Below, piece after piece: positions 43,802 to 51,015 of a stretch of DNA of 64,000 nt. The translations under genes and the position numbers were made by a program. The DNA is from a virus. Below the pieces are notes generated by a model that was given only the letters and a program-made list of their open reading frames with translations, was not told the DNA's origin and made no database searches. Each line of letters begins with the position of its first letter. Position 1 is the first letter of the stretch. Where the stretch lies: positions 62,001 to 126,000 of the IMG/VR virus record IMGVR_UViG_3300030616_000506. One strand, given 5' to 3'.

Positions 43802-44188
43802 TTATATCACCTTAAACCAATATATTGTACATATTATTCCTATTAATAAATATATTAAATATCTATATTTAACTCCTCTCCATCCTTCATATAAACCATA
43901 AATTAATTGTATCCATCCCATAGTAAAGAAGGCATATTGAAACTGTATATCTTGTGATAAAAAGTAAGCTATAAAACAAACTATACTAGATAATACTCCT
44001 CCACCCATACTATGTAATCTCTGATTATGAATATGATCTGCCTTTACTGTCATACCTAACTTGTGAACCCAAATTGTTCCAGTCATTAATAAACCTTGAG
44101 ATTTTATATGACATAACTCATGTAATAAAAATATTAATATCCAAACTAATGCTGAAGTTATTATATAATCAGTAATCTCTATAATCAT
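43802..44188 (-). CDS. Minimal M50-like membrane metalloprotease
   Basis: A 128-residue protein with about four hydrophobic spans. The first contains FLLHELCHIKSQG, the HExxH zinc motif within a membrane helix as in site-2 proteases, followed by GGGVLSSIV. The second S2P motif (NxxPxxxxDG) is not evident, so activity is uncertain. Overlaps the primase gene by ATGA. Confidence 0.55.
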   Translation of the reverse strand: MIIEITDYIITSALVWILIFLLHELCHIKSQGLLMTGTIWVHKLGMTVKADHIHNQRLHSMGGGVLSSIVCFIAYFLSQDIQFQYAFFTMGWIQLIYGLYEGWRGVKYRYLIYLLIGIICTIYWFKVI

Positions 44189-45105
44189 AATATATCCTCT
44201 ATTCTTATGTCGGTATCATATTTACAATCTTTATATAAACAATATCCTAAGTTTTTTAAAGTTTTACAAGAGTGTGGTACATATTGATTACTATCTATAT
44301 GTTCTATCTGCCATCTTGTTTTACCTTCATCAAAATCATCCCAACCAAAGGATTCAGCTTCATCTATTATTTCATCCATAGACCATCCTTCTGCTAATTT
44401 AAGAATAGCCCATGAAAATCTTATAACTTGATGGGGTTCAAACTTACCTCTTGGATGATTTTTATACCAATATTCTTTATTTTTAATTAAATTCTCTATA
44501 CAGGGGTACTTATGATAACTCCTAAAGGTAGACATGGGAGTATAGGGCTCATAGTCCTTTTCATATTTAATAGTAGTTAAATTATTTAAATCTAATGATA
44601 AACCTTCATTATAGGCTAACACCTTACAGATACCTCCTCTTATATTATAGGTTCCTGGTATCCTCATTAATCTTCTTATATCTCCCATTATTTGACTATC
44701 AACTGTCTTAAGCTTAAGCATATCACTAATCATATTCTGAACATCCTTTATCTGTCTTTTAGAGTAAGGCTTTAATTCAGTTACCATAAACACATGGAAA
44801 CCCTTTCTACCTGAAAAGGTTAGATAAGATGAATAATTATTCTCTATACAGAAATTATATAGTTTACTAGCATCATCCCATGCTTCCCTTAAATCTTCTG
44901 AGTCAAAGTCAAATGGTAAGAATAATAAATGTGGTAATCCATCTTTATATGTACAGATAGATATAGCTAAATTATCTAGAGCCAAATGCTCTTCTATTAT
45001 ATTTACTATTTCTTTCTTAGATGATACTGGAACTTGATTACCGTAGTTCTCTCCATAGAACCCAACAAACCGTGTTCCAAATGGTATATCTAATAAATCA
45101 ATCAT
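44185..45105 (-). CDS. Archaeo-eukaryotic primase (PriS-like)
   Basis: A 306-residue AEP-superfamily primase. Catalytic FDFDSE supplies D66 and D68; SGRKGFH (98-104) and GDIRRLMRIPGT (D142) complete the active site. The C-terminal segment holds a cysteine cluster (SCKTLKNLGYCLYKDC), perhaps a zinc or iron-sulfur site resembling that of PriL-type domains. It makes primers for the adjacent family-B polymerase. Archaeal in character. Confidence 0.88.
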   Translation of the reverse strand: MIDLLDIPFGTRFVGFYGENYGNQVPVSSKKEIVNIIEEHLALDNLAISICTYKDGLPHLLFLPFDFDSEDLREAWDDASKLYNFCIENNYSSYLTFSGRKGFHVFMVTELKPYSKRQIKDVQNMISDMLKLKTVDSQIMGDIRRLMRIPGTYNIRGGICKVLAYNEGLSLDLNNLTTIKYEKDYEPYTPMSTFRSYHKYPCIENLIKNKEYWYKNHPRGKFEPHQVIRFSWAILKLAEGWSMDEIIDEAESFGWDDFDEGKTRWQIEHIDSNQYVPHSCKTLKNLGYCLYKDCKYDTDIRIEDIL

Positions 45106-45266
45106 TCTTCCTCTAAATTAAATTTCTCTTTCAAGAAGTTTATTATATCAGTATCTCTATGGTCTCTTAACTCTTCTATCCATTCTCTAGCTAATTCTCT
45201 TAAGTCATCTGGGAATATAATTGTAGTTGTAAGTGAATCTTCTATATCTTTAAGAGTTCTACTCAT
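45102..45266 (-). CDS. Small helical protein, possibly RHH-like
   Basis: A protein of about 54 residues (MSRTLKDIEDSLTTTIIFPD), overlapping the primase start by ATGA. It has one short strand (TTTIIF) then helices, as in ribbon-helix-helix repressors. Start could also be the ATG two codons earlier at 45272. Confidence 0.5.
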   Translation of the reverse strand: MSRTLKDIEDSLTTTIIFPDDLRELAREWIEELRDHRDTDIINFLKEKFNLEEE

Positions 45267-45537
45267 CTTCATATTCTCCTTTTCTAATTATATCCTTAAT
45301 AGTAACTCTAGCCCAAGCAAACTTATCTCCTCTTACTTTAGCTCTTAAGAAATGCCATAAGCAAAGATAATGCCAACCTTTTTTAAACTTAGGATATTCT
45401 CCATATTTTGTTTTCTGTGTTTTTATATTTCCCCTTTTATCTAATTCAAATGGAAATATTTCAGCAAAGGGTATTCTATGACATGTTCCTTCCCAATCAC
45501 ACTTAAATATGGAGTTCTTATCTTTATTTTTAATCAT
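45259..45537 (-). CDS. Hypothetical protein
   Basis: A 92-residue basic protein, IFKCDWEGTCHRIPFAEIFP, with Cys/His residues (C14, C20, H21 and CLWHFL) that could bind zinc. Overlaps both neighbours. Unknown. Confidence 0.55.
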   Translation of the reverse strand: MIKNKDKNSIFKCDWEGTCHRIPFAEIFPFELDKRGNIKTQKTKYGEYPKFKKGWHYLCLWHFLRAKVRGDKFAWARVTIKDIIRKGEYEDE

Positions 45538-45737
45538 GGTGAAAACTCATATAATAAATTCCAAATAGCACAATATTTACCGTTAGCTACTTCCTTCTTA
45601 GCTCTTGCATATAATTCTTCCCAATTATCTGAATACACTGAATTTCCTATTCTATTTTCATCATCTATTATTTCCATCATATACTTCTCATCCTTATAAG
45701 CTTTTAGTCTATATTTTTCTCTTTCATATTTTCTCAT
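45534..45737 (-). CDS. Small basic protein
   Basis: A 67-residue Tyr/Lys-rich protein beginning MRKYEREKYRLKAYKDEKYM. Unknown; coupled to its neighbours by ATGA overlaps. Confidence 0.55.
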   Translation of the reverse strand: MRKYEREKYRLKAYKDEKYMMEIIDDENRIGNSVYSDNWEELYARAKKEVANGKYCAIWNLLYEFSP

Positions 45738-45988
45738 AATCTATTCACCATTATCCAATCCTTAAGATTGCTTAAGGTCTTTATTGTTCCATTAAATAAA
45801 TCATCTATATTAAGACTATCCAAATCTAGATTAAAGTTAATTTGTTCACCACCTTCAAGAATAACTTCCATGTTAGTTATTCTATCGGCATCTCCAGTAG
45901 AAATATTTAGACACTTAATTTTTATCTCTTGAGTTATTTCTATTGATTTAACTCCCTCTATATTGTGGGATCTTATTATAGATGTCAT
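45734..45988 (-). CDS. Small beta-rich protein with MV tail
   Basis: An 84-residue protein: strands (KSIEITQEIKIKCLNIS; EGGEQINFNLDL) then a helix and the end DWIMVNRL. The tail codons include GGTGAA upstream of the overlapping next gene. Unknown. Confidence 0.58.
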   Translation of the reverse strand: MTSIIRSHNIEGVKSIEITQEIKIKCLNISTGDADRITNMEVILEGGEQINFNLDLDSLNIDDLFNGTIKTLSNLKDWIMVNRL

Positions 45989-46305
45989 AATCTAATCACA
46001 AATAATCTATCCTTTAAATCTTCTAGGAGTATCTTATTATATCCCTCTTCTAATAGAGTTTCTACTTCACTCTTTTTTATACTAAAGTTCTGAGTAATCA
46101 AATACTCTTCCTCATCCTTAGAGTAAGTTTGACCATAAGTAGGTATATTTAGAGATGTACTACTAATTGTATAGTATCCAGATGATGTCCCTGCCCAATT
46201 GGTTCCTGAATAAGATCTGGCTCCTCCACCCTGATCTATTTCTTGTAGAGCTTTATATAAATATACATATCCATCAATCAATACATTCTCAAGAATACTT
46301 TTCAT
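45985..46305 (-). CDS. Small protein with conserved C-terminal helix, paralogue 1
   Basis: A 106-residue protein. Its C-terminal half (SEVETLLEEGYNKILLEDLK, ending FVIRL) is closely similar to that of the next gene product upstream (REIERLIRQGYKKVTLEQLK, ending AVERL). The middle is Ser/Thr/Gly-rich. The shared end suggests a docking module. Unknown family. Confidence 0.58.
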   Translation of the reverse strand: MKSILENVLIDGYVYLYKALQEIDQGGGARSYSGTNWAGTSSGYYTISSTSLNIPTYGQTYSKDEEEYLITQNFSIKKSEVETLLEEGYNKILLEDLKDRLFVIRL

Positions 46306-46529
46306 AATCTCTCAACTGCTATTAAATCTTTTAATTGCTCAAGAGTTACTTTTTTATAACCTTGTCTTATGAGACGTTCAATCTCTCTTGAATCCAACCA
46401 GAATAGATTATTAACTAATATATTCCAGGATGATACAGTCCAATCTCCATAATCACTAGTATACTTTACGTTCTTAATTAGTTCAGATAGATCTATTATT
46501 GTCTCGGACGAATTCTTTGATTCTATCAT
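46302..46529 (-). CDS. Small protein with conserved C-terminal helix, paralogue 2
   Basis: A 75-residue protein sharing the C-terminal helix and GYxKv.LE.LKD motif with the protein encoded at 45985-46305. Overlaps the exonuclease gene by 47 bases in another frame. Unknown. Confidence 0.55.
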   Translation of the reverse strand: MIESKNSSETIIDLSELIKNVKYTSDYGDWTVSSWNILVNNLFWLDSREIERLIRQGYKKVTLEQLKDLIAVERL

Positions 46530-47154
46530 GTAGCTTCTCCAGGATGATAACGTCCTTCTTATTATGATCTAATATATAATCTAATGCTTTCTTATCTCCA
46601 GATAAAGCTTTAATCCAGTGTATACTCTCTATATGAGTTTTACCCACTATACCAAGATGCTTACAAGCTGATTCTAATCTATTACTATGTAGACACATCT
46701 TAGCTCTTACCATATACCAAATATCTTTATGATGTAGTTCACCGTACATTGGAAATTCTAAATCCCAATACATGGCTCTAGTTCTTATAAAGGGTATATC
46801 AAATTTAGTTGAGTAGTATCCCATAACTACATCAAACTTTTTCATATCTGTTATACAGTCTTTAACTAATCTCTTATCTAGAGTTCCATTCTCTATCTCT
46901 TTTTTAGTTATAACTCCTGTATGTATTTTCTTGGAGCCTCTTTCCTTTATACAGTAAGATAACATAATACCAAAGTTAGCCTTTAGATTAGATGTCTCAA
47001 TATCTAGATATCCTATCTTTATATTATCTTCCTTCTCCTCTATATAACATGCTGGATGTTCAGCATATGTATGGCCGTGTTTGCATCTACCCCTAAATAA
47101 ATCAAGAAGCTCCGCTTTCTTCATTATAAAGGGATTAAATTTTTCTTTTGTCAT
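46483..47154 (-). CDS. RNase H-like 3'-5' exonuclease (DnaQ/YprB type)
   Basis: A 223-residue DEDD-family nuclease. GYLDIETSNLKANFG gives the first acidic pair, VMGYYSTKFDIPFI the second, and DHNKKDVIILEKLHDRI the last Asp. This arrangement resembles YprB-type exonucleases and Exo domains of polymerases. An N-terminal CKHGHTYAEHPAC could bind zinc. It may proofread or process DNA ends in replication. Confidence 0.82.
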   Translation of the reverse strand: MTKEKFNPFIMKKAELLDLFRGRCKHGHTYAEHPACYIEEKEDNIKIGYLDIETSNLKANFGIMLSYCIKERGSKKIHTGVITKKEIENGTLDKRLVKDCITDMKKFDVVMGYYSTKFDIPFIRTRAMYWDLEFPMYGELHHKDIWYMVRAKMCLHSNRLESACKHLGIVGKTHIESIHWIKALSGDKKALDYILDHNKKDVIILEKLHDRIKEFVRDNNRSI

Positions 47155-47363
47155 TATTTTTTGTTTCTCCTTTTTATATTTTTCTTTTTATTTTTTAATA
47201 ATCTTTCTCTTATAAATCTATAAATAACTAATCCTGATAATACTGATCCAATCATACACCATCCTAATCCATATTGATGGAATATATAATATGCACCAGA
47301 AAAGCTAATTGAAGTTGAACTTAAAAACAGTCCAAATGCTACATCATTTCTTATCTTTTCCAT
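47154..47363 (-). CDS. Small membrane protein with basic tail
   Basis: A 69-residue protein with spans at about 10-28 and 31-49 and a Lys/Arg-rich end (RERLLKNKKKNIKRRNKK). Unknown. Confidence 0.6.
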   Translation of the reverse strand: MEKIRNDVAFGLFLSSTSISFSGAYYIFHQYGLGWCMIGSVLSGLVIYRFIRERLLKNKKKNIKRRNKK

Positions 47364-47622
47364 ACAACTTCATCCAAGTGTATTCCTTGCCCTGACAAAT
47401 ATCACATATATGTTTCTTTTTATTTTCATCTTGTAAGTATCCTAGACCACCACATCTAATACACTCTACCTTAACAAAATCTGGTCTAAGTTCATATAAT
47501 TCTTCTGCTAATTTAATTAATGAATCTTGTAACTCTTGAGCCTTTATTATAGCTAAGTCTCTTTTTCTTGATACACTTTTAATCTCATCTTCAATATCTT
47601 CTTTAGTTTTTTTATTTACCAT
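47344..47622 (-). CDS. Coiled-coil protein with DnaJ-like zinc repeat
   Basis: A 92-residue protein. Residues 4-45 are helical/coiled coil; residues 54-81 carry CIRCGGLGYLQD and CDICQGKEY, two CxxCxGx[GE]Y repeats as in the DnaJ zinc finger. May serve as a small chaperone adaptor. Its start has AGGAG just after the hairpin at 47637-47679. Confidence 0.68.
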   Translation of the reverse strand: MVNKKTKEDIEDEIKSVSRKRDLAIIKAQELQDSLIKLAEELYELRPDFVKVECIRCGGLGYLQDENKKKHICDICQGKEYTWMKLYGKDKK

Positions 47623-47636
47623 AATTTACTCCTGGT

Positions 47637-47679
47637 AGCTAGGTGGAGGATGGGGGGGTTTACATCCTCCTCCTTAGCT
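47637..47679 (-). promoter_or_regulatory. Strong GC-rich stem-loop between collagen-like and DnaJ-like genes
   Basis: The arms AGCTAGGTGGAGGATG and CATCCTCCTCCTTAGCT can pair over about 16 positions with one bulge and one mismatch; the loop holds a run of G/C. In this AT-rich DNA it stands out. It lies in the leader of the DnaJ-like gene, just upstream of its AGGAG. No U-tract follows on the minus strand, so it is more likely a processing site, attenuator or mRNA stabiliser than a simple terminator. Confidence 0.55.
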
Positions 47680-47685
47680 TTTAGC

Positions 47686-48261
47686 CTAATTAGGCCATAT
47701 TACTGGATGCCAGTAACTTGCATTATATGTTTCAGATATTAGATTTTCACCATCAGTTACATCAACTCTCCACTTGAATGATACAAGAGTTGGATCATAA
47801 ACAAATGGTCTATCTAATGGTATCTTATTGAAACATACCTTTAAAGCAGTTTCAATATCATCTTCACTTCCAGCTTTTCCAGTTACATCCACTAACTGAA
47901 TCCACTCACAAGTGTTCTCTGCCATCCAATACATTTCTACTTTTACTACATCTTCCTCAGGATCTGTAATCCATACACATAGTTGAGTACCATCATATTC
48001 TTGTTGTGGTAACTCTTCTAATAGAGTATAGAATATTATCTCTGGGGGTTCGTTACATTGGCAATCCTCTCCTGGATCACCCTTATCTCCTTTTGGTCCT
48101 GGTGGTCCTTGTTCACCATCAGCACCATCAGCTCCATCCTGACCATCTTCACCAGGAGGGCCTTGTGGTCCATTTGTTCCTTGCGGTAAGAATATACCTA
48201 TTGCACCTAAGATAAGTGCAATAGCTACTAATACTGCAAGGATCTTTTCTGTTGTGTTCAT
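47686..48261 (-). CDS. Collagen-like protein with N-terminal membrane anchor
   Basis: A 191-residue protein. Residues 7-25 form one hydrophobic span (signal anchor). Residues 28-68 are about a dozen Gly-x-y triplets (GPQGPPGEDGQDGADGADG and on) that should form a short collagen trimer. The remainder is a beta-rich globular domain with four Cys. Similar proteins act as fibres or trimeric stalks. Likely exposed on the cell or virion surface. Confidence 0.8.
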   Translation of the reverse strand: MNTTEKILAVLVAIALILGAIGIFLPQGTNGPQGPPGEDGQDGADGADGEQGPPGPKGDKGDPGEDCQCNEPPEIIFYTLLEELPQQEYDGTQLCVWITDPEEDVVKVEMYWMAENTCEWIQLVDVTGKAGSEDDIETALKVCFNKIPLDRPFVYDPTLVSFKWRVDVTDGENLISETYNASYWHPVIWPN

Positions 48262-48285
48262 ATTAGTTTCTCCTTAATATTTTTA

Positions 48286-48726
48286 TTATAACTCATCTAC
48301 AAATACTTTATCTTTAAATTCTTCGTATGACATATTCTCTGGTGGTCCATACTCTTCTTTAATATTAGAATAAGTTTCATAAGATACCTTATGAGCTCCA
48401 TCAGTAAACTTTACTGGTGGAAATGGTTCTAAATATTTTACTTTAAATGTAGCATTACAAGTACAATTTCCATTTACATCTACATTCATATCAAAGGAAG
48501 ATACCAAACAGTCTTTAGCTATATAACAATCTCCATCATTTAAATCTATAGATAGATCCATTTCTGATTGATTACTCAGTTTATTTATATCATTTGAATT
48601 TGGTATAAATTCTAACTCTAGATCTATATCCTTATAACCAAGTGCATAAGTTGGATCTGAGCTTGTAACTGAATAATATGTATTCAAATTATTATTATAA
48701 GTTAGTTTAGTAGCTTGTATCTTCAA
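48286..48726 (-). CDS. Hypothetical beta-rich protein with MV-type tail
   Basis: A 146-residue strand-rich protein (IDLELEFIPNSNDI, CTCNATFKVKYLEPF) ending FKDKVFVDEL. Here the stop is TAA and the next gene starts 25 bases later with its own AAGGAG, so the tail is not explained by overlap coupling. Possible structural protein beside the collagen-like gene. Unknown family. Confidence 0.58.
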   Translation of the reverse strand: MKIQATKLTYNNNLNTYYSVTSSDPTYALGYKDIDLELEFIPNSNDINKLSNQSEMDLSIDLNDGDCYIAKDCLVSSFDMNVDVNGNCTCNATFKVKYLEPFPPVKFTDGAHKVSYETYSNIKEEYGPPENMSYEEFKDKVFVDEL

Positions 48727-49355
48727 TTAAGAGTCTCCATTATCTTTTCCGCTAACTTCTTTCCTATTCCATCTACTTTCTGTAAATCAACTAAATTAGC
48801 ATTAGCTATATTTCTTGGAGATCCAAAGTGTTTCAATAAAGACTTTGCCTTTGTAATAGATACTCCCTCTATTGCCGTTAAACAGTTTTCCTTTCTCATC
48901 TGAATTGATTTAGCTCTACGCATCTGAGGAGCTGGTCTTTCTGATTTACCATTCTCATGTATCTTTTTATCCAAGCTAACCACATAACTTATAAATTCTT
49001 CCTCATCTTGAAGAAACATAATCTTTAATTTTGGATATTTAGTTGTTAGGGTGGTTAGAGTACCTAGATAACTTCTATGGATATATCTACTTCTACTAAA
49101 GTAAAATGTTTTCCAAAGATCTTGCAATGTTATACATAATATAGGATGATCATACTGTGAAAGATTATTAAGTTGTTCATAAAGACGATTACTCTGAATG
49201 GAAGATATTAGATCCTTATCCTTCCTTTCAATAGCATATCCATTATCTAGGAGATAATCTCCTACTTCTATAAAGTCAGTTTTAACTTCTAACTTTTTAT
49301 TCTTTAATGAATTAATTATATGAGAGGGTTCTCTCGAATCAACTATTATTGTCAT
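48723..49355 (-). CDS. ERCC4/XPF-family nuclease with HhH domain
   Basis: A 210-residue archaeal-type structure-specific nuclease. The N-terminal catalytic motif is IIVDSREPS (D6, R8, E9), then VGDYLL and IERKDKDLI, which give the ERKxxxD signature. The C-terminal tandem helix-hairpin-helix motifs (TAIEGVSITKAKSLLKHFGS; KVDGIGKKLAEKI) bind DNA. It is the size of stand-alone archaeal XPF without the helicase of Hef. It cuts flap or fork DNA in repair or replication. Confidence 0.92.
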   Translation of the reverse strand: MTIIVDSREPSHIINSLKNKKLEVKTDFIEVGDYLLDNGYAIERKDKDLISSIQSNRLYEQLNNLSQYDHPILCITLQDLWKTFYFSRSRYIHRSYLGTLTTLTTKYPKLKIMFLQDEEEFISYVVSLDKKIHENGKSERPAPQMRRAKSIQMRKENCLTAIEGVSITKAKSLLKHFGSPRNIANANLVDLQKVDGIGKKLAEKIMETLN

Positions 49356-49491
49356 TTAATTTAGTGGCTATACTTGATACATCTGACATAAATTTCTTAA
49401 CTGCTTTAGTGAACTCTATCATCTCCTTTGGGGATAGATTCATTAGCATATCATAGAAATATTTCTCATCTCTCATCTTTTTTCCAAACAT
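49339..49491 (-). CDS. Small helical protein
   Basis: A 50-residue protein, MFGKKMRDEKYFYDMLMNLS, almost wholly helical. It overlaps the ERCC4-nuclease start by 17 bases. Unknown; perhaps a nuclease partner. Confidence 0.58.
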   Translation of the reverse strand: MFGKKMRDEKYFYDMLMNLSPKEMIEFTKAVKKFMSDVSSIATKLNDNNS

Positions 49492-49492
49492 T

Positions 49493-49603
49493 TTAATTTT
49501 CTCCTAAACTTTTAAAAAGTCCTCTCAGAATCGATTTAAAGGGGTCATACAAGGCCGTGAAGGCAATATCTTTTTTTACTGGACCCTTACCATTCGTAAA
49601 CAT
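49493..49603 (-). CDS. Tiny basic protein
   Basis: A 36-residue frame, MFTNGKGPVKKDIAFTALYD, ending SILRGLFKSLGEN. Follows the C2H2 gene directly. More GC-rich than its surroundings, which supports real coding constraint. Unknown. Confidence 0.5.
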   Translation of the reverse strand: MFTNGKGPVKKDIAFTALYDPFKSILRGLFKSLGEN

Positions 49604-49606
49604 ACT

Positions 49607-50023
49607 CTACTCCTGTTGAGCCTCAAATTCCTCTTCGTGAGCGGCTTTATAATCGCTCAATAATTTATCGTAATTTTTCAACACAAATTTGCTAGTATTA
49701 TTATCATATATTATCTCTATATTATCTCCATACTTTGTAGATTTTGTATACATTCTATAACCTCCACTCTTACTCCATCTATATACTATCGGAACTTCTC
49801 CTCCAATTGCTTGTAAATAACCTTCAACTATCTTATCATTATCATTAGGTTCTTTAGTCTCTCTCTTATAGTCACTACTCTTTATTTTATCTCCTGCACC
49901 AAAATCTCCATGCATCACAGCTTTATGTCTCTTTAATATTTTTTCATCATCACTAGTATAATTACATCTATTACACTTGTACTTTCTCTTATATTTCTTA
50001 GCATAATCTTTTAGAGATTTCAT
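49607..50023 (-). CDS. C2H2 zinc-finger protein
   Basis: A 138-residue protein with one clear C2H2 finger: YKCNRCNYTSDDEKILKRH with C17, C20, H33 and H38. The rest is basic and Tyr-rich with a strand-rich C-half (GDNIEIIYDNNTSKFVL). C2H2 proteins are common in archaeal viruses as transcription regulators. Overlaps the eS17 gene by ATGA. Confidence 0.78.
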   Translation of the reverse strand: MKSLKDYAKKYKRKYKCNRCNYTSDDEKILKRHKAVMHGDFGAGDKIKSSDYKRETKEPNDNDKIVEGYLQAIGGEVPIVYRWSKSGGYRMYTKSTKYGDNIEIIYDNNTSKFVLKNYDKLLSDYKAAHEEEFEAQQE

Positions 50024-50310
50024 ATTCTTCGCTTCCTTCTTCCTCTAGCCTTTTTTTTACATTTATGTTTTTTCTTTTTTCTTGTTGCAGGTTTCTTATC
50101 CTTTTTTGGAGGTATTATTACTCTATTCTCATTCTTTTTTAGAATAACTAGATATCCAGCTATTCTATTTCTTAAGGGTTTACTATTTATTTCTGCTATA
50201 GAATCTATATATAGTTTATTAAGATTAAAGTCAGTAGTAATTTTATCTTTATGTTTCTTATAAATTTTATCAGCTAATGATTTAACGTAATATTGTCTAA
50301 CCTTTCCCAT
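50020..50310 (-). CDS. Archaeal ribosomal protein eS17 homologue
   Basis: A 96-residue protein whose first 58 residues match eS17 (S17e): MGKVRQYYVKSLADKIYKKH, then TTDFNLNKLYIDSIAEI and SKPLRNRIAGYLVILKK. The family is found only in archaea and eukaryotes, where it binds the 30S/40S head. Its end differs: a Lys/Arg-rich tail of about 30 residues (KKKKHKCKKKARGRRKRR) replaces the normal short C-terminus. It lies inside the replication/recombination block, not in a ribosomal operon, so it appears to be a captured host gene. Confidence 0.85.
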   Translation of the reverse strand: MGKVRQYYVKSLADKIYKKHKDKITTDFNLNKLYIDSIAEINSKPLRNRIAGYLVILKKNENRVIIPPKKDKKPATRKKKKHKCKKKARGRRKRRI

Positions 50311-50417
50311 GATAAACCTACCGTATTAGATAATACTGGAGCTCCACATCTTGGACATGTTGTTATATGATTGTTAGATTCAAATTCATACCAACAATTA
50401 GGACATACTAACTTCAT
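50274..50417 (-). CDS. Tiny zinc-ribbon protein
   Basis: A 47-residue protein, MKLVCPNCWYEFESNNHITT, then CPRCGAP, a clear zinc ribbon. It overlaps the eS17 start by 37 bases in another frame and the upstream gene's stop by ATGA. Confidence 0.62.
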   Translation of the reverse strand: MKLVCPNCWYEFESNNHITTCPRCGAPVLSNTVGLSWERLDNITLNH

Positions 50418-50722
50418 ATAAGATATGCATCCATATACTCTTTATAGCACTTATTACTACAACAGTGATGTATATAGGGATGATTGTAGTCTAAAGATTT
50501 ATATTCTTCTTCGGATATCATAATTTCTTTACTGCAATTTATGCATGTAGTTTTCCTATTTAAAACCTTCCAACAATTTTTACAGGATCTAACATCCCAT
50601 CCTGTACCATGAGCAGGTGCCCATTCTTCAATACACCATGTAGTATCTTTATGTTCACACTTACTTTGTATCTTCTTTAGATTCTCATCATACTCATCTT
50701 TTAATTCTTGAGCAGTCTTCAT
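50414..50722 (-). CDS. Zinc-finger protein
   Basis: A 102-residue protein with nine Cys and several His: CEHKD, SCKNCW, CINCSKE and HHCCSNKCYKEY (a possible MYND- or FYVE-like cluster). Helical N-terminus. Probably two zinc sites. Unknown function. Confidence 0.62.
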   Translation of the reverse strand: MKTAQELKDEYDENLKKIQSKCEHKDTTWCIEEWAPAHGTGWDVRSCKNCWKVLNRKTTCINCSKEIMISEEEYKSLDYNHPYIHHCCSNKCYKEYMDAYLI

Positions 50723-51015
50723 AAGGCAATCACCATTAATAAATCTTTAAGATGTTCTTTATCTCTGATACGATTTATATTAAAGTGTTCTCTTAAATTA
50801 AGATAATCTAAATAATCAACTCTCTCACTTGTACCATCTAGAAATTTTATCTCTTCTGTTAGAAAATTTGCTATATATTCATGTAAATTACTTTGTACCA
50901 TTTTAGGATCATATCCCATTTTAGTAACAGTATTAATGGCAGCAACAAGTTCATCTACTGTAACTCCACTTGAAGCTGCTATAGTTGACATCTTAACTAT
51001 TTGTTTTTTATTCAT
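50719..51015 (-). CDS. Small protein coupled to the SWIM-RadA gene
   Basis: A 98-residue protein starting MNKKQIVKMSTIAASSGVTV; helical with an HTH-like IAASSGVTVDELVAAINTV. It ends KDLLMVIAL, and the final codons contain a perfect GGTGAT for the next gene. Its start overlaps the end of the recombinase gene, so it is probably co-translated and may regulate or assist recombination. Confidence 0.6.
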   Translation of the reverse strand: MNKKQIVKMSTIAASSGVTVDELVAAINTVTKMGYDPKMVQSNLHEYIANFLTEEIKFLDGTSERVDYLDYLNLREHFNINRIRDKEHLKDLLMVIAL

